Assembly (NCBI GenBank): GCA_001567275.1
Contig: LNBX01000008.1
Span: forward strand, 62,001 to 126,000
Direction of reading: 5' to 3'
Source of the DNA: Bacteroidetes bacterium OLB10
GTDB taxonomy: Bacteria > Bacteroidota > Bacteroidia > AKYH767-A > OLB10
Length of the DNA: 64,000 nt
Shown here: positions 1 to 7,606 of the stretch, in pieces
How the letters are laid out: every line of letters starts with the position of its first letter
Numbering within the stretch: position 1 is the first letter of the stretch
Translations under genes and position numbers: made by a program
The notes under the pieces: model-generated
Seen by the model: only the letters and a program-made list of their open reading frames with translations
Database searches by the model: none
What the model was told of the DNA's origin: nothing

Positions 1-1002
1 GTGAGGATATTTTTCAGTCTCTGCAATTCTTATTTGTTTTTTGCCTGCATTCTGCAACACTTCTCCAAGTGTATTATTCAGGTTGTCTTTGGTAAATATC
101 ACCTGAACATTTTTGTATTTGTCATCATAAACAGTCATGGTAACATAATGCAAATTCAGTGTATGCATGTCTTGTTCAGGAAAATTCTGCTGAGTGAGTG
201 CCATGGTGATTTCGCGGCAGCGGTCGGTACGGAAATTGAAACAGATAACGGCATCACCATCTTCAATCACTGCCACCGGTTTTCCGTCATTCACAATGCT
301 GATGGGCTTAATGAATTCATCGGTAACATTGTTTTGATACGAAGATTCAATACCATCTTCAGCTTTTGAAAATGGTTCGCCTTTGCCATGCACCAGCAAA
401 TCGTAAGCAAGTTTTACACGCTCCCATCGTTTATCTCTGTCCATGGCATAATATCTTCCTACAACAGATGCTATTTTTCCTCCTGTTTTCTTCAGATGTT
501 TTTCCAAATCATTTATAAAACCTTTTCCGCTCTTTGGGTCGCAGTCGCGCCCATCGGTAAATGCATGTACATAAAAATCACTCACTCCGTTTTTCTGAGC
601 AATGCTACACAGTCCTTTCAAATGTTCAATGTGTGAATGTACGCCTCCGTCACTCACCAAACCAATGAAATGTAACTTGCGTTGATTTGATTTTACATAA
701 TTGAATGTATCTGACAAAACAGGATTGGTGTCTATGGTATGTTCTTCAACTGCTTTATTGATAAGAGCCAGTTCCTGATAAACTACACGACCGGCACCTA
801 TATTGAGGTGACCTACTTCGCTGTTGCCCATCTGACCGTCAGGCAGCCCTACATATTTACCGGAAGTCAGCAGTTCGCTGTGTGGATATTTGTTGTAACA
901 CGAATCAATAAAAGGTGTCTGTGCATTGAAAATTGCATCGGATTTATCTTTGCGGCCCTCTCCCCAGCCATCCATAATTATCAGAACTACTTTGTTGCTC
1001 AT
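1..1002 (-). CDS. gpmI: 2,3-bisphosphoglycerate-independent phosphoglycerate mutase (3' end cut by window)
   Basis: It interconverts 3- and 2-phosphoglycerate in glycolysis, in the cytoplasm, as a two-metal (Mn) alkaline-phosphatase-superfamily enzyme. Translating the minus strand from the ATG at 1002-1000 gives an open frame of 334 codons to the window edge; the family is usually about 510 residues, so the C-terminal third lies outside. Visible signatures are MDGWG at the N-terminus (first metal-binding Asp), GQMGNSEVGH with the catalytic Ser near residue 62, and VSDGGVHSH followed by a DGRD motif. The start codon lies one base after the stop of the upstream histidine kinase gene, so it is probably the last gene of a five-gene operon and translationally coupled. 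Identification is secure from motifs; the missing end cannot be checked. Confidence 0.95.
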   Translation of the reverse strand, partial: MSNKVVLIIMDGWGEGRKDKSDAIFNAQTPFIDSCYNKYPHSELLTSGKYVGLPDGQMGNSEVGHLNIGAGRVVYQELALINKAVEEHTIDTNPVLSDTFNYVKSNQRKLHFIGLVSDGGVHSHIEHLKGLCSIAQKNGVSDFYVHAFTDGRDCDPKSGKGFINDLEKHLKKTGGKIASVVGRYYAMDRDKRWERVKLAYDLLVHGKGEPFSKAEDGIESSYQNNVTDEFIKPISIVNDGKPVAVIEDGDAVICFNFRTDRCREITMALTQQNFPEQDMHTLNLHYVTMTVYDDKYKNVQVIFTKDNLNNTLGEVLQNAGKKQIRIAETEKYPH

Positions 1003-1003
1003 T

Positions 1004-1964
1004 TTATGCGTTTAATGGAAATTTAATTTCGAAAATACTTCCTTGCGGATAATTGTCTTTAACAGCCATAGTTGCTTTATGTTTTAAAGCAATGAAGCGG
1101 CAAATATACAACCCTAATCCTGTACCCTTGGAACTTCGGGTTTCTTCGTTGCCAATACGATAAAATTTCTCGAAAATTTTTCTCTTTTCGCTGTCAGGAA
1201 TTCCGGGTCCCTGATCACATACCTGAAGAAACACATCGTTATTTATTCGGCTGAGTTTTATTTCAATGGGAGTAGTGGCAGGAGTATATTTTTCTGCATT
1301 TTCCACCAGATTCATCACCAGAGAAATTACAGCATTCTTATCGGCCATGATATGTATATCAGGATCTATCATTCCACTGAAAGTGTGATTTGCTTCAGAA
1401 GTTTTTTTTTGTCTGAAGATAATCTGTAATGGTTTTTGATAAGTCAATATCGGTAAGATGCAGCTCCATGTTGGCTGCTTCTATACGTGTTGCAGTAAGA
1501 ATATTTTCTACTAAAAAATTGATTCTGTCAGTTTCGTTCAATGCCCGTTGCAAAACAGTGGTTTGCTTTTCTCTTTCCATATCCCGTTTCAGCAAGGTTT
1601 CCACACTTAATCTGATTCCTGCAATTGGCGATTTAAACTCATGTGTAATGCTCATCATAAAGTTTTTCTGTTGCTGCGCTACCTGAAATTCTCTCAGATA
1701 AGCTTTTCGCGCCTGATAAATTCCAAAACCGAGAAGCGATAGAAACACAATTCCTTCACCGGCAACCATCAGATATTTTTCGTTCAGTCGTTTTTTCAGC
1801 CAGGCAATTTCACTTACGGTTTCAGAAGTTTGCTCCTGAGTAAGAATATGGTTGATCTTGGTTTCATAGTAATCTTTATTCAGGTCAACCAGCAGATATG
1901 ACCACCATCCTAATTGCAGAACAACATATAAAACGAGTAAATAAAATATATTAATGGGTTTCAT
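1004..1964 (-). CDS. Sensor histidine kinase, interrupted by a +1 frameshift
   Basis: Two overlapping frames together make one membrane histidine kinase of about 319 residues. The first (1964 to 1395) has two membrane segments (about residues 5-26 and 65-85) around a short extracytoplasmic loop, then a HisKA domain with ITHEFKSP (phospho-acceptor His108). The second (ending 1004) carries the ATPase domain: N box NLVENAEKYTP, G1 DQGPGIP, G2 GTGLGLYI. The break is in a run of nine T on the plus strand (1402-1410; nine A in the coding sense). Removing one A rejoins the frames as TKKTSEANHT. A -1 slip would hit a stop, so programmed -1 frameshifting does not explain it. The ATG overlaps the end of uvrC by 14 bp. 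No response regulator gene is adjacent, so its partner and signal are unknown. Confidence 0.85.
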
Positions 1965-3804
1965 CAGCGGTGCTTTTTAATTTTTGAAAATAAGAATGTA
2001 TGATGCCGGCTTTTTGTTTGCCGACTACCTGTTCAATTTCTTCTTCTGTTGATTCTTTCAGTTTTTTCACACTCTTAAATGCAATCATCAGTTTTTCGAA
2101 AGTAGATGGACCTATTCCCGGAATTTCAAGAATTTCAGACTGAAGAAAACTGCGGCTGCGCTTGTTGCGGTGATGTGTGATTCCAAACCGGTGCACTTCA
2201 TCGCGGAGCTGCTGAATGATTTTAAGCGTTTCGCTTTTTTTGTCGAGATACATCGGAACAGGATCTGAAGGGTAGTAAATTTCTTCCAGCTTTTTTGCAA
2301 TACCAATAGTTTGTATCTGATGTCGAAGTCCTAATTTTTCGAGACTTGCAAGTGCAGCATTCAGCTGACCTTTTCCTCCGTCAATTACTATCAGTTCAGG
2401 CAAGGGTTGTTTTTCTTCAAGTACTCTTTTATATCGTCTGTAAATTACTTCTTCCATTGATGCAAAATCATCAGGACCTTCAACAGTTTTGATGGTAAAA
2501 TGGCGGTATTCTTTTTTTGCCGGTTTGCCATTAATAAACACACTCATGGCAGCTACTGCATTTGTTCCCTGAAAATTGGAGTTGTCAAAACATTCAATTC
2601 GTCTCGGTTGCACCTGCATGCGTAAGTCAGTTTTCATTTTATCCATCAACTGGTTGATTTTATGGTCGGGATTTACTTTGTCATACTGCTCTAACTTCTC
2701 GAGCATATAATAGCGTGCATTTTTCTCCGACAAGCTGAGTAAATGCTTTTTGTCACCGATTTTTGGAACCGTACACTCCAGTTCTTCAGGCAGCGAATCG
2801 GGGATAACGTTTACCAATAATTCCTTTGAATCACTTTCATAACGTTGTCTCAGTTCAGTGATGGCAAATGCTATCAGTTGCGAATCACTCTCATCCAGTT
2901 TTTTTCTCAGCTCAATGGTTTGCGACTGCAGAATAGCTCCATTGATTACTTTCATATAATTTACAAAGCCATAGTTTTCATCCGAAATAATACTGAACAC
3001 ATCTACATTGTTGATGTTGGGATTAACAATTACCGACTTGCTCTTAAACCTCTCAAGAATATCTAATTTATCTTTTATTACCTGAGCTTTTTCGAATTCA
3101 AGTTTCTGCGCCAATGTCTGCATGTTGGATTCAAGGTAGCGGATAACCTGATTGATATTCCCTTTCAGAATCTGGCGGATACTTTCAATATTGGCATTGT
3201 AATCTTCTTCGGTTTGCAATCCAACACACGGCCCCAGACAATTACCCACAAAATATTCCAGACACAAGCGAAATTTCTTTTTCTGAATATTCTCTTCCGA
3301 CAAAACGAGATTGCAGTTCCTCAGTTTAAAAAGCTGATGTATCAGGTCGAGCAGCACGTTAATCATTTTCACCGATGCATACGGACCAAAATATTGTGAA
3401 CCATCATTTATTTTGTTGCGTGTATAAAATACTCTCGGGAAGCGTTCATTTTTAATACAAATCCAGGGGTAGGTTTTATCGTCTTTCAGCAGAATGTTGT
3501 AGCGCGGCTGATGTTTTTTTATCAGATTGTTTTCAAGTAACAGTGCATCCAGTTCAGTCTCTGTGATGATAAATTTAATATCAGTAATCTGTTTCACCAG
3601 TACAGCTGTTTTCCCGCTTACATGTTGCTCTTTGTGGAAATAACTTGATACTCGCTTCTTCAGATTTTTTGCCTTACCCACATAAAGAAGTTTATCGCTT
3701 TTGTCAAAAAACTGATACACTCCCGGCATTCCGGGCAGATTCTCAAGAATTGATTTTATGTGGTCACTGTTTTTCAATATGGCAAAGAATGAAATATTAC
3801 TCAA
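1951..3804 (-). CDS. uvrC: UvrABC excinuclease subunit C
   Basis: This is the nuclease of nucleotide excision repair, which makes the 3' and 5' incisions around DNA lesions marked by UvrAB. Domain order matches the family: GIY-YIG nuclease (GVYQFF and YVGKAKNLKKR near residues 28-50), a Cys-containing linker, a UVR motif (FEKAQVIKDKLD) that contacts UvrB, the RNase-H-like nuclease (ECFDNSNFQG and VIDGGKGQ), and a C-terminal helix-hairpin-helix (ILEIPGIGPSTF). Its 617 residues are normal. The start used is TTG at 3804, whose TTGA overlaps the stop of the upstream glycosyltransferase. A second in-frame TTG about ten codons later (before KNSDHIKS) is a plausible alternative. There is no obvious ribosome binding site, as usual for this phylum. 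It sits between glycosyltransferases and a sensor kinase in one overlapping run. Confidence 0.96.
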   Translation of the reverse strand: MSNISFFAILKNSDHIKSILENLPGMPGVYQFFDKSDKLLYVGKAKNLKKRVSSYFHKEQHVSGKTAVLVKQITDIKFIITETELDALLLENNLIKKHQPRYNILLKDDKTYPWICIKNERFPRVFYTRNKINDGSQYFGPYASVKMINVLLDLIHQLFKLRNCNLVLSEENIQKKKFRLCLEYFVGNCLGPCVGLQTEEDYNANIESIRQILKGNINQVIRYLESNMQTLAQKLEFEKAQVIKDKLDILERFKSKSVIVNPNINNVDVFSIISDENYGFVNYMKVINGAILQSQTIELRKKLDESDSQLIAFAITELRQRYESDSKELLVNVIPDSLPEELECTVPKIGDKKHLLSLSEKNARYYMLEKLEQYDKVNPDHKINQLMDKMKTDLRMQVQPRRIECFDNSNFQGTNAVAAMSVFINGKPAKKEYRHFTIKTVEGPDDFASMEEVIYRRYKRVLEEKQPLPELIVIDGGKGQLNAALASLEKLGLRHQIQTIGIAKKLEEIYYPSDPVPMYLDKKSETLKIIQQLRDEVHRFGITHHRNKRSRSFLQSEILEIPGIGPSTFEKLMIAFKSVKKLKESTEEEIEQVVGKQKAGIIHSYFQKLKSTADETH

Positions 3805-4895
3805 CTGTTTTCGCCCAGAACTTCCTTATAAATCTGCAGCGTCTTTTTTGCGGTAGTACTGTAGGTAAAACCATCAACAAATTTAAACGCATTATCGGTC
3901 AATCGGTTTTTTAATTCTTTATTTTCAATCAATTTTATAACCTGACGCGACAGATTTTCAGCATCTCCCACATCAGAAATCAAACCGGTAAATCCATCCT
4001 GTACAATTTCGCTGATGCCACCTGCATTGGTTGCCACCACAACAACTTTAGCAGCAAATGCATCCAGCAGGGTAGTGCCTAATCCCTCTGTTTTAGAAGT
4101 CATCAGAAAAATATCAAGTTCAGGAAGTATTTCAGCCACATCTTTTCTGAAACCTGTGAAGAATAATACTTGTTCCAGTTTTTTATTCTTTACTTCTGCT
4201 TGCAATGCCGCACGTTCAGGCCCTTCGCCAATCAGAAAAAAGCGAACTTCAGGCATGGCAGCATTGATTTTTTCTGCCGCTGCAATAAACGTAAACAAAT
4301 CTTTATGGTCGGCTAATGCTGAGACATTGCCTACTAAAATTGAGTCATTGCTCAGATTAAATTCAGACCGTAGTTTGTTCTTAATTTGTTGAAGGTTAAA
4401 TTTATTTTTATCAATTCCGGAGTGAACTACCGAAAGTTTGCTTTTGTCGCGGATGGCAGGTGCTGTAAGTTTTTGGATAGCTGCTGAAACACAAATAATT
4501 TTTTTGATGCAGGGATGATTGTATTTCATTCCGGAAAAGAAATTTCCGGATACTGCAAAATCAACCCGCCTGCTTATGATGACGGGAGTCTTATTTCCAA
4601 ACAGCCATGCTGAAATAAAAGCAGCAGTGTGTGCATGCGAATCATGTGTATGAATGAGTGAGATTTGGTTGGCGATGCATATTTTTTTAATCTGTCCTGC
4701 TAAAGAAAAATTTAAAGATCCTTTTTTCCGGAAAGTAAAAACCTGTGGGCAGGATGCTCTTTTTTGAATTTCGCTGTCTTGGGGGCAAAGCAGCATACAT
4801 GCAACATTCAGTTGCTGAAGTTCGGTAATCAGATAGGTGGCCTGTTGTTCACCACCGCGCCATCCGGTAGCCGTTGAAATATGCAGCACCTTCAT
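3801..4895 (-). CDS. Glycosyltransferase family 4 (GT-B fold)
   Basis: A cytoplasmic or membrane-associated GT-B glycosyltransferase of 364 residues that probably adds a sugar to a lipid-linked or LPS-core acceptor. The N-terminal half opens with VLHISTATGWRGGEQQ, a typical family 4 acceptor-domain start. The C-terminal half has VGNVSALADHKD (start of the donor domain) and the donor-site region SKTEGLGTTLLDAFAAK, followed by NAGGISEIV. In the usual E-x7-E motif the first Glu is present and the second position is Asp. The start ATG overlaps the stop of the family 2 gene at 4892 by 4 bp and its stop overlaps the uvrC start. The pairing with a WaaE-like enzyme suggests lipopolysaccharide core or lipid A related glycosylation. 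The sugar and acceptor cannot be told from sequence. Confidence 0.88.
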   Translation of the reverse strand: MKVLHISTATGWRGGEQQATYLITELQQLNVACMLLCPQDSEIQKRASCPQVFTFRKKGSLNFSLAGQIKKICIANQISLIHTHDSHAHTAAFISAWLFGNKTPVIISRRVDFAVSGNFFSGMKYNHPCIKKIICVSAAIQKLTAPAIRDKSKLSVVHSGIDKNKFNLQQIKNKLRSEFNLSNDSILVGNVSALADHKDLFTFIAAAEKINAAMPEVRFFLIGEGPERAALQAEVKNKKLEQVLFFTGFRKDVAEILPELDIFLMTSKTEGLGTTLLDAFAAKVVVVATNAGGISEIVQDGFTGLISDVGDAENLSRQVIKLIENKELKNRLTDNAFKFVDGFTYSTTAKKTLQIYKEVLGENS

Positions 4896-5662
4896 AAGTA
4901 TTGTTTTAATTTTGAAAAGTTGCGTTTTTCCAAAAGCGAATAACGCAGATAAACACTTTTAGCAGAATATTTAGCAATGAGCCAGCCATAATATCCATCC
5001 AGGAATCCTGCTTTGACAATATAGGTTTTAAAAAATCTTACTCCTGCATGCAACAGTGTTTTCATTCGGTTTGAAGTTTCATTTCTGTTGTATTTGGCCT
5101 TAGCACTTATGATAGCAAATTTCGTTGCCTGTTCTTTATGCTGTTCTATACTGTCAATACTGTAATGAAGCAAATCACCTCTGAGATGTTTGGTTTTGCT
5201 TCCGGCTTGCATGATGATTTTGTCATGCGGATTGGTGCCACCCCATGCACCTTTGGTTTTGTCGAAGAGCCTGAGTTTGGTATCAGGATACCAGCCCGAA
5301 TGATGAATCCATTTATCACAATAGCGTGTCAGTCGGTTCATGGTATAGCCATCGTGAGTGTTTTGTTGCTTAATCTCTAAAATTGATTTTGCCAGTTCTT
5401 CCGACAAACACTCATCAGCATCAAGCGACAAAACCAGATTATGCGTTGACAGCGAAAGCGCATGATTTTTCTGTTCTATGTATCCCAGAAACTTCTGTCT
5501 GACAAACCTGACTCCGTAAGCTGCACATATTTCTTCAGTCCGGTCTGTTGACAAAGAGTCAAGTACCACAATTTCATCAACAACAGGTAAAATGCTTTTC
5601 AGGCACTGCTCAATTTTCTTTTCCTCATTGAATGTGATGATTACCCCCGAAATGGCTGTCAT
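4892..5662 (-). CDS. Glycosyltransferase family 2, WaaE/KdtX-like
   Basis: A GT-A fold glycosyltransferase of 256 residues. The N-terminus ISGVIITFNEEKKIEQCL, the nucleotide-sugar motif DSLSTDRT, and LSLDADE (DxD-type metal site) mark family 2. The middle region, with GYTMNRLTRYCDKWIHHSGWYPD and LRLFDKTKGAWGG, matches the WaaE/KdtX branch that transfers glucose to LPS inner core in proteobacteria. By inference it acts on the LPS core or a similar lipid carrier here. The ATG at 5662 is preceded by a good -7 element (TATTTTTG) 20 bases upstream, so this is likely the first gene of the five-gene run. It overlaps the next gene by 4 bp. The substrate assignment is only by resemblance. Confidence 0.88.
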   Translation of the reverse strand: MTAISGVIITFNEEKKIEQCLKSILPVVDEIVVLDSLSTDRTEEICAAYGVRFVRQKFLGYIEQKNHALSLSTHNLVLSLDADECLSEELAKSILEIKQQNTHDGYTMNRLTRYCDKWIHHSGWYPDTKLRLFDKTKGAWGGTNPHDKIIMQAGSKTKHLRGDLLHYSIDSIEQHKEQATKFAIISAKAKYNRNETSNRMKTLLHAGVRFFKTYIVKAGFLDGYYGWLIAKYSAKSVYLRYSLLEKRNFSKLKQYL

Positions 5663-5682
5663 ATAATGTTGTTGATATGTTG

Positions 5683-5690
5683 CAAAAATA
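5683..5690 (-). promoter_or_regulatory. Bacteroidota -7 promoter element (TATTTTTG)
   Basis: On the minus strand TATTTTTG fits the TAnnTTTG consensus exactly and lies 20 bases before the ATG of the family 2 glycosyltransferase at 5662. It would drive the GT2-GT4-uvrC-kinase-gpmI run. It lies back-to-back with the meaB promoter. The -33 element was not scored. Confidence 0.6.
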
Positions 5691-5738
5691 ACATTCCTTG
5701 TGCAGCATCAGGTTGATGATTGTATGGTTAAGCTATTC

Positions 5739-5746
5739 TATATTTG
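5739..5746 (+). promoter_or_regulatory. Bacteroidota -7 promoter element of meaB (TATATTTG)
   Basis: TATATTTG is an exact TAnnTTTG match ending only five bases before the meaB ATG at 5752. Transcription would then begin at or next to the start codon, giving an almost leaderless mRNA. The element also argues against the longer reading frame that begins at 5698, which would start upstream of it. Confidence 0.6.
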
Positions 5747-5751
5747 CAGAC

Positions 5752-6657
5752 ATGAGTATATATAAACTCAACAAAGACGAAATAAGAGCAGGTAACTACC
5801 GTCAGCTTGCCAAAGCCATATCAGCCGTTGAAAACGAGTACGAGGGTTATTTTGAATTTCTTGAGAACTTGCAGATTGACTACAGCATTCCTGTGGTTGG
5901 AATCACAGGCCCTCCCGGAGCAGGTAAAAGTTCACTGCTGAATGCTATTTTAAAAGAGCTGAGTTCCGATAAAAAAGTAGCGATTTTAGCTGTGGATCCG
6001 TCATCACCGTTTACTCACGGAAGTGTACTTGGCGATCGTTTCAGGATGAATGATTTTTTTGAGCATCCCAATGTTTACATCCGTTCATTAGCCACAAGGG
6101 GCAACCTTGGAGGTCTGTCGCCAAAATCTATTGAAATTTCAGATGTGCTGAGGTCAGCAGGTTTTGATATTATTTTTATTGAAACTGTTGGAGTAGGACA
6201 AAGCGAGGTTGAAATCGCCACTCTTGCCGACACCACAGTGCTGGTGCTAAACCCCGGTGCCGGTGACGATATTCAGGCACTTAAATCAGGAATACTTGAA
6301 ATTGCAGATATTTATGTAATAAATAAGTCTGATCAACCTAATGCTGATGTATTGGCCAGACACTTATATAATATGCTGAATTTGCGACCTGTCAGTGAAT
6401 GGATTCCACCGGTGATAAAAACGATAGCTACTGAGTTTAACGGGATACAGGAAATGATTAAAACCGTGTATGCACATCAGGGCCAACTTGACACTCAAAA
6501 ACGTCAGCGATTACTCTATGAAAAAGCGGTCAGACTGATAGCTGCCGATAAGATGAAACGATTTGATTACGTACACTTACAGAGTGAAATTCAGAACCTT
6601 TCTGCCGGAACAAATTTCTATCATTTTCTTAAGAAAAATTATCTGGAACGTGTCTGA
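5752..6657 (+). CDS. meaB: Methylmalonyl-CoA mutase-associated GTPase (MeaB/ArgK family)
   Basis: A G3E-family GTPase that guards B12-dependent acyl-CoA mutases, gating cofactor loading and removing damaged cobalamin. The 301-residue protein has Walker A GITGPPGAGKSS at about residues 50-61, then VDPSSPF with GSVLGDR and RMNDFF, a SLATRG segment, ETVGVGQSE in the switch region, and NKSD for guanine recognition. The ATG at 5752 was chosen over the upstream frame (TTG at 5698) because family members begin close to this point and a promoter element lies between the two. It stands alone and divergent from the glycosyltransferase operon. A fused isobutyryl-CoA mutase with its own G domain is encoded near 57-61 kb, so this stand-alone copy more likely serves a separate MutAB enzyme outside the window; that is an inference. 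Confidence 0.93.
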   Translation: MSIYKLNKDEIRAGNYRQLAKAISAVENEYEGYFEFLENLQIDYSIPVVGITGPPGAGKSSLLNAILKELSSDKKVAILAVDPSSPFTHGSVLGDRFRMNDFFEHPNVYIRSLATRGNLGGLSPKSIEISDVLRSAGFDIIFIETVGVGQSEVEIATLADTTVLVLNPGAGDDIQALKSGILEIADIYVINKSDQPNADVLARHLYNMLNLRPVSEWIPPVIKTIATEFNGIQEMIKTVYAHQGQLDTQKRQRLLYEKAVRLIAADKMKRFDYVHLQSEIQNLSAGTNFYHFLKKNYLERV

Positions 6658-6791
6658 AATAGTCATTAAGACTTGAAATATTCCGAATTAGAGTCATTCA
6701 TGAAGAAAAAAGCCACAACAAAATTCAGTTAAAAAATTTGTGGTTTGAATATTTTTACATTGTTTTGTGCACATAATACCTAAACGCAGTT

Positions 6792-7145
6792 ATGCAGGAA
6801 TCAGAAAATAATGGTAACTCAAGAGAAGTTATCTTTACAAAAGCGGTTAAAGCGGGAAAGAGGACGTATTTTTTTGATGTGAAGTCAACGAGAGCGAATG
6901 ATTTCTTTGTGACAATTACCGAGAGCAAGAAGAAGTTTAACATGGGTGAAGAAAAACCCTTTTACGAAAAACATAAAATCTTCCTTTATAAAGAAGATTT
7001 CGAAAAGTTTATCGAAGGGTTAAATGATGCCATTACTCATATTAAAGCGAACGGACTGAATGGTGAAAGTAATAGCAATACTCAGGAACCCAAACAGGAC
7101 AGTAATCCGTTTACCGACATTAGTTTTGATGATGATGTGAAGTAA
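6792..7145 (+). CDS. PUR-domain (Pur-alpha-like, DUF3276) nucleic-acid-binding protein
   Basis: A 117-residue protein matching the small bacterial PUR-repeat family (DUF3276), related to eukaryotic Pur-alpha and to Borrelia BpuR, which bind single-stranded DNA or RNA. The PUR-like core spans about residues 11-95, with VFTKAVKAGKRTYFFDVKST-type beta strands, FFVTITESKK, and a helix (KEDFEKFIEGLNDAITHI). The C-terminal tail of about 25 residues is acidic and Asn/Gln rich and looks disordered. Family membership is recognised from the pattern; its nucleic acid target and role here are unknown. It is transcribed after meaB with a 134 bp gap and before a tiny unknown gene. No clear TAnnTTTG element was found directly before it. 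Confidence 0.8.
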   Translation: MQESENNGNSREVIFTKAVKAGKRTYFFDVKSTRANDFFVTITESKKKFNMGEEKPFYEKHKIFLYKEDFEKFIEGLNDAITHIKANGLNGESNSNTQEPKQDSNPFTDISFDDDVK

Positions 7146-7224
7146 TTCACCCAATTTATGGGGGTGTTTATCAATTTGTTAATAACTTTCGGCAATTAAA
7201 ATTTGTTTTTACAGTAATCTGACC

Positions 7225-7232
7225 TATATTTG
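7225..7232 (+). promoter_or_regulatory. Bacteroidota -7 promoter element (TATATTTG)
   Basis: An exact TAnnTTTG match 21 bases upstream of the ATG at 7254. It supports that ATG over the earlier in-frame start at 7230, which overlaps the element. Confidence 0.6.
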
Positions 7233-7253
7233 GGTCAACAAAAATTAAAAACC

Positions 7254-7460
7254 ATGGCAGTAATATCTCTTTCAAAAGCAGAATTGCAAGGCATTCAGAA
7301 AATAGGTTCAATGCTTGCTGGCCTCTCTAAAGTTATTGGAGAAGAACAAATGAATGAGTTTAAAATGTATGATGAAATTGAGGCTGAAAAAGCAGCTTCC
7401 AAATCATCTTCAAGAAAGCAGATGTACTCTGCCAAGTCAACGATTGAACGTTTAATGTAA
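7254..7460 (+). CDS. Small orphan protein, 68 residues, unknown function
   Basis: I do not recognise this family. The 68-residue product starts MAVISLSKAELQGIQ and is predicted soluble and mostly helical. It has an N-terminal amphipathic stretch with Leu/Ile spacing (residues 3-26), an acidic centre (EEQMNEFKMYDEIEAEK) and a basic, serine-rich tail (SKSSSRKQMYSAKS). There is no signal peptide, membrane segment or metal motif. It is very likely real: an exact promoter element lies 21 bp upstream and a strong hairpin-plus-T-run terminator lies 23 bp downstream, making a single-gene transcription unit. It follows the PUR-domain gene in the same direction. Function is unknown; a small regulatory or nucleic-acid-associated protein is possible but unproven. 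Confidence 0.7.
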   Translation: MAVISLSKAELQGIQKIGSMLAGLSKVIGEEQMNEFKMYDEIEAEKAASKSSSRKQMYSAKSTIERLM

Positions 7461-7483
7461 AATTTCCATAAGATTGAATTTGT

Positions 7484-7519
7484 CCGCATCCTGAAAAAGG
7501 GTGCGGATTTTTATTTTTT
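7484..7519 (+). terminator. Rho-independent terminator after the 68-residue gene
   Basis: An 8-bp stem, CCGCATCC (7484-7491) with GGGTGCGG (7499-7506, one G-T wobble), closes a 7-base loop and is followed by ATTTTTATTTTTT. This is the clearest intrinsic terminator in the window. Confidence 0.85.
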
Positions 7520-7572
7520 AAGCCGGATTAAACCAACCTGTACTTCTTACTCTGAAACTTCAATAATCTTTG

Positions 7573-7580
7573 TAGGTTTG
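7573..7580 (+). promoter_or_regulatory. Bacteroidota -7 promoter element (TAGGTTTG)
   Basis: TAGGTTTG fits TAnnTTTG and lies 26 bases upstream of the DPP4-type peptidase start at 7607, after the terminator at 7484-7519. It probably drives the peptidase and possibly hutI and hutG. Confidence 0.5.
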
Positions 7581-7606
7581 AGGCTTCAATTCAAAGATTT
7601 TATTGT

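Noticed and set aside
1395..1447. A -1 programmed ribosomal frameshift in the kinase: the coding run contains the slippery heptamer A AAA AAC.
   Set aside because: A -1 slip gives a frame that ends within about ten codons. The ATPase domain lies in the +1 frame, so this signal cannot join the two parts.
5698..5751. Longer start for MeaB at TTG 5698.
   Set aside because: The extra 18 residues lie upstream of the promoter element at 5739-5746 and are not part of the family.
6700..6760. Hairpin CCACAA...TTGTGG after meaB as a terminator.
   Set aside because: The loop is over 20 bases, the stem is six pairs and the T-run is broken, so it is too weak to call.
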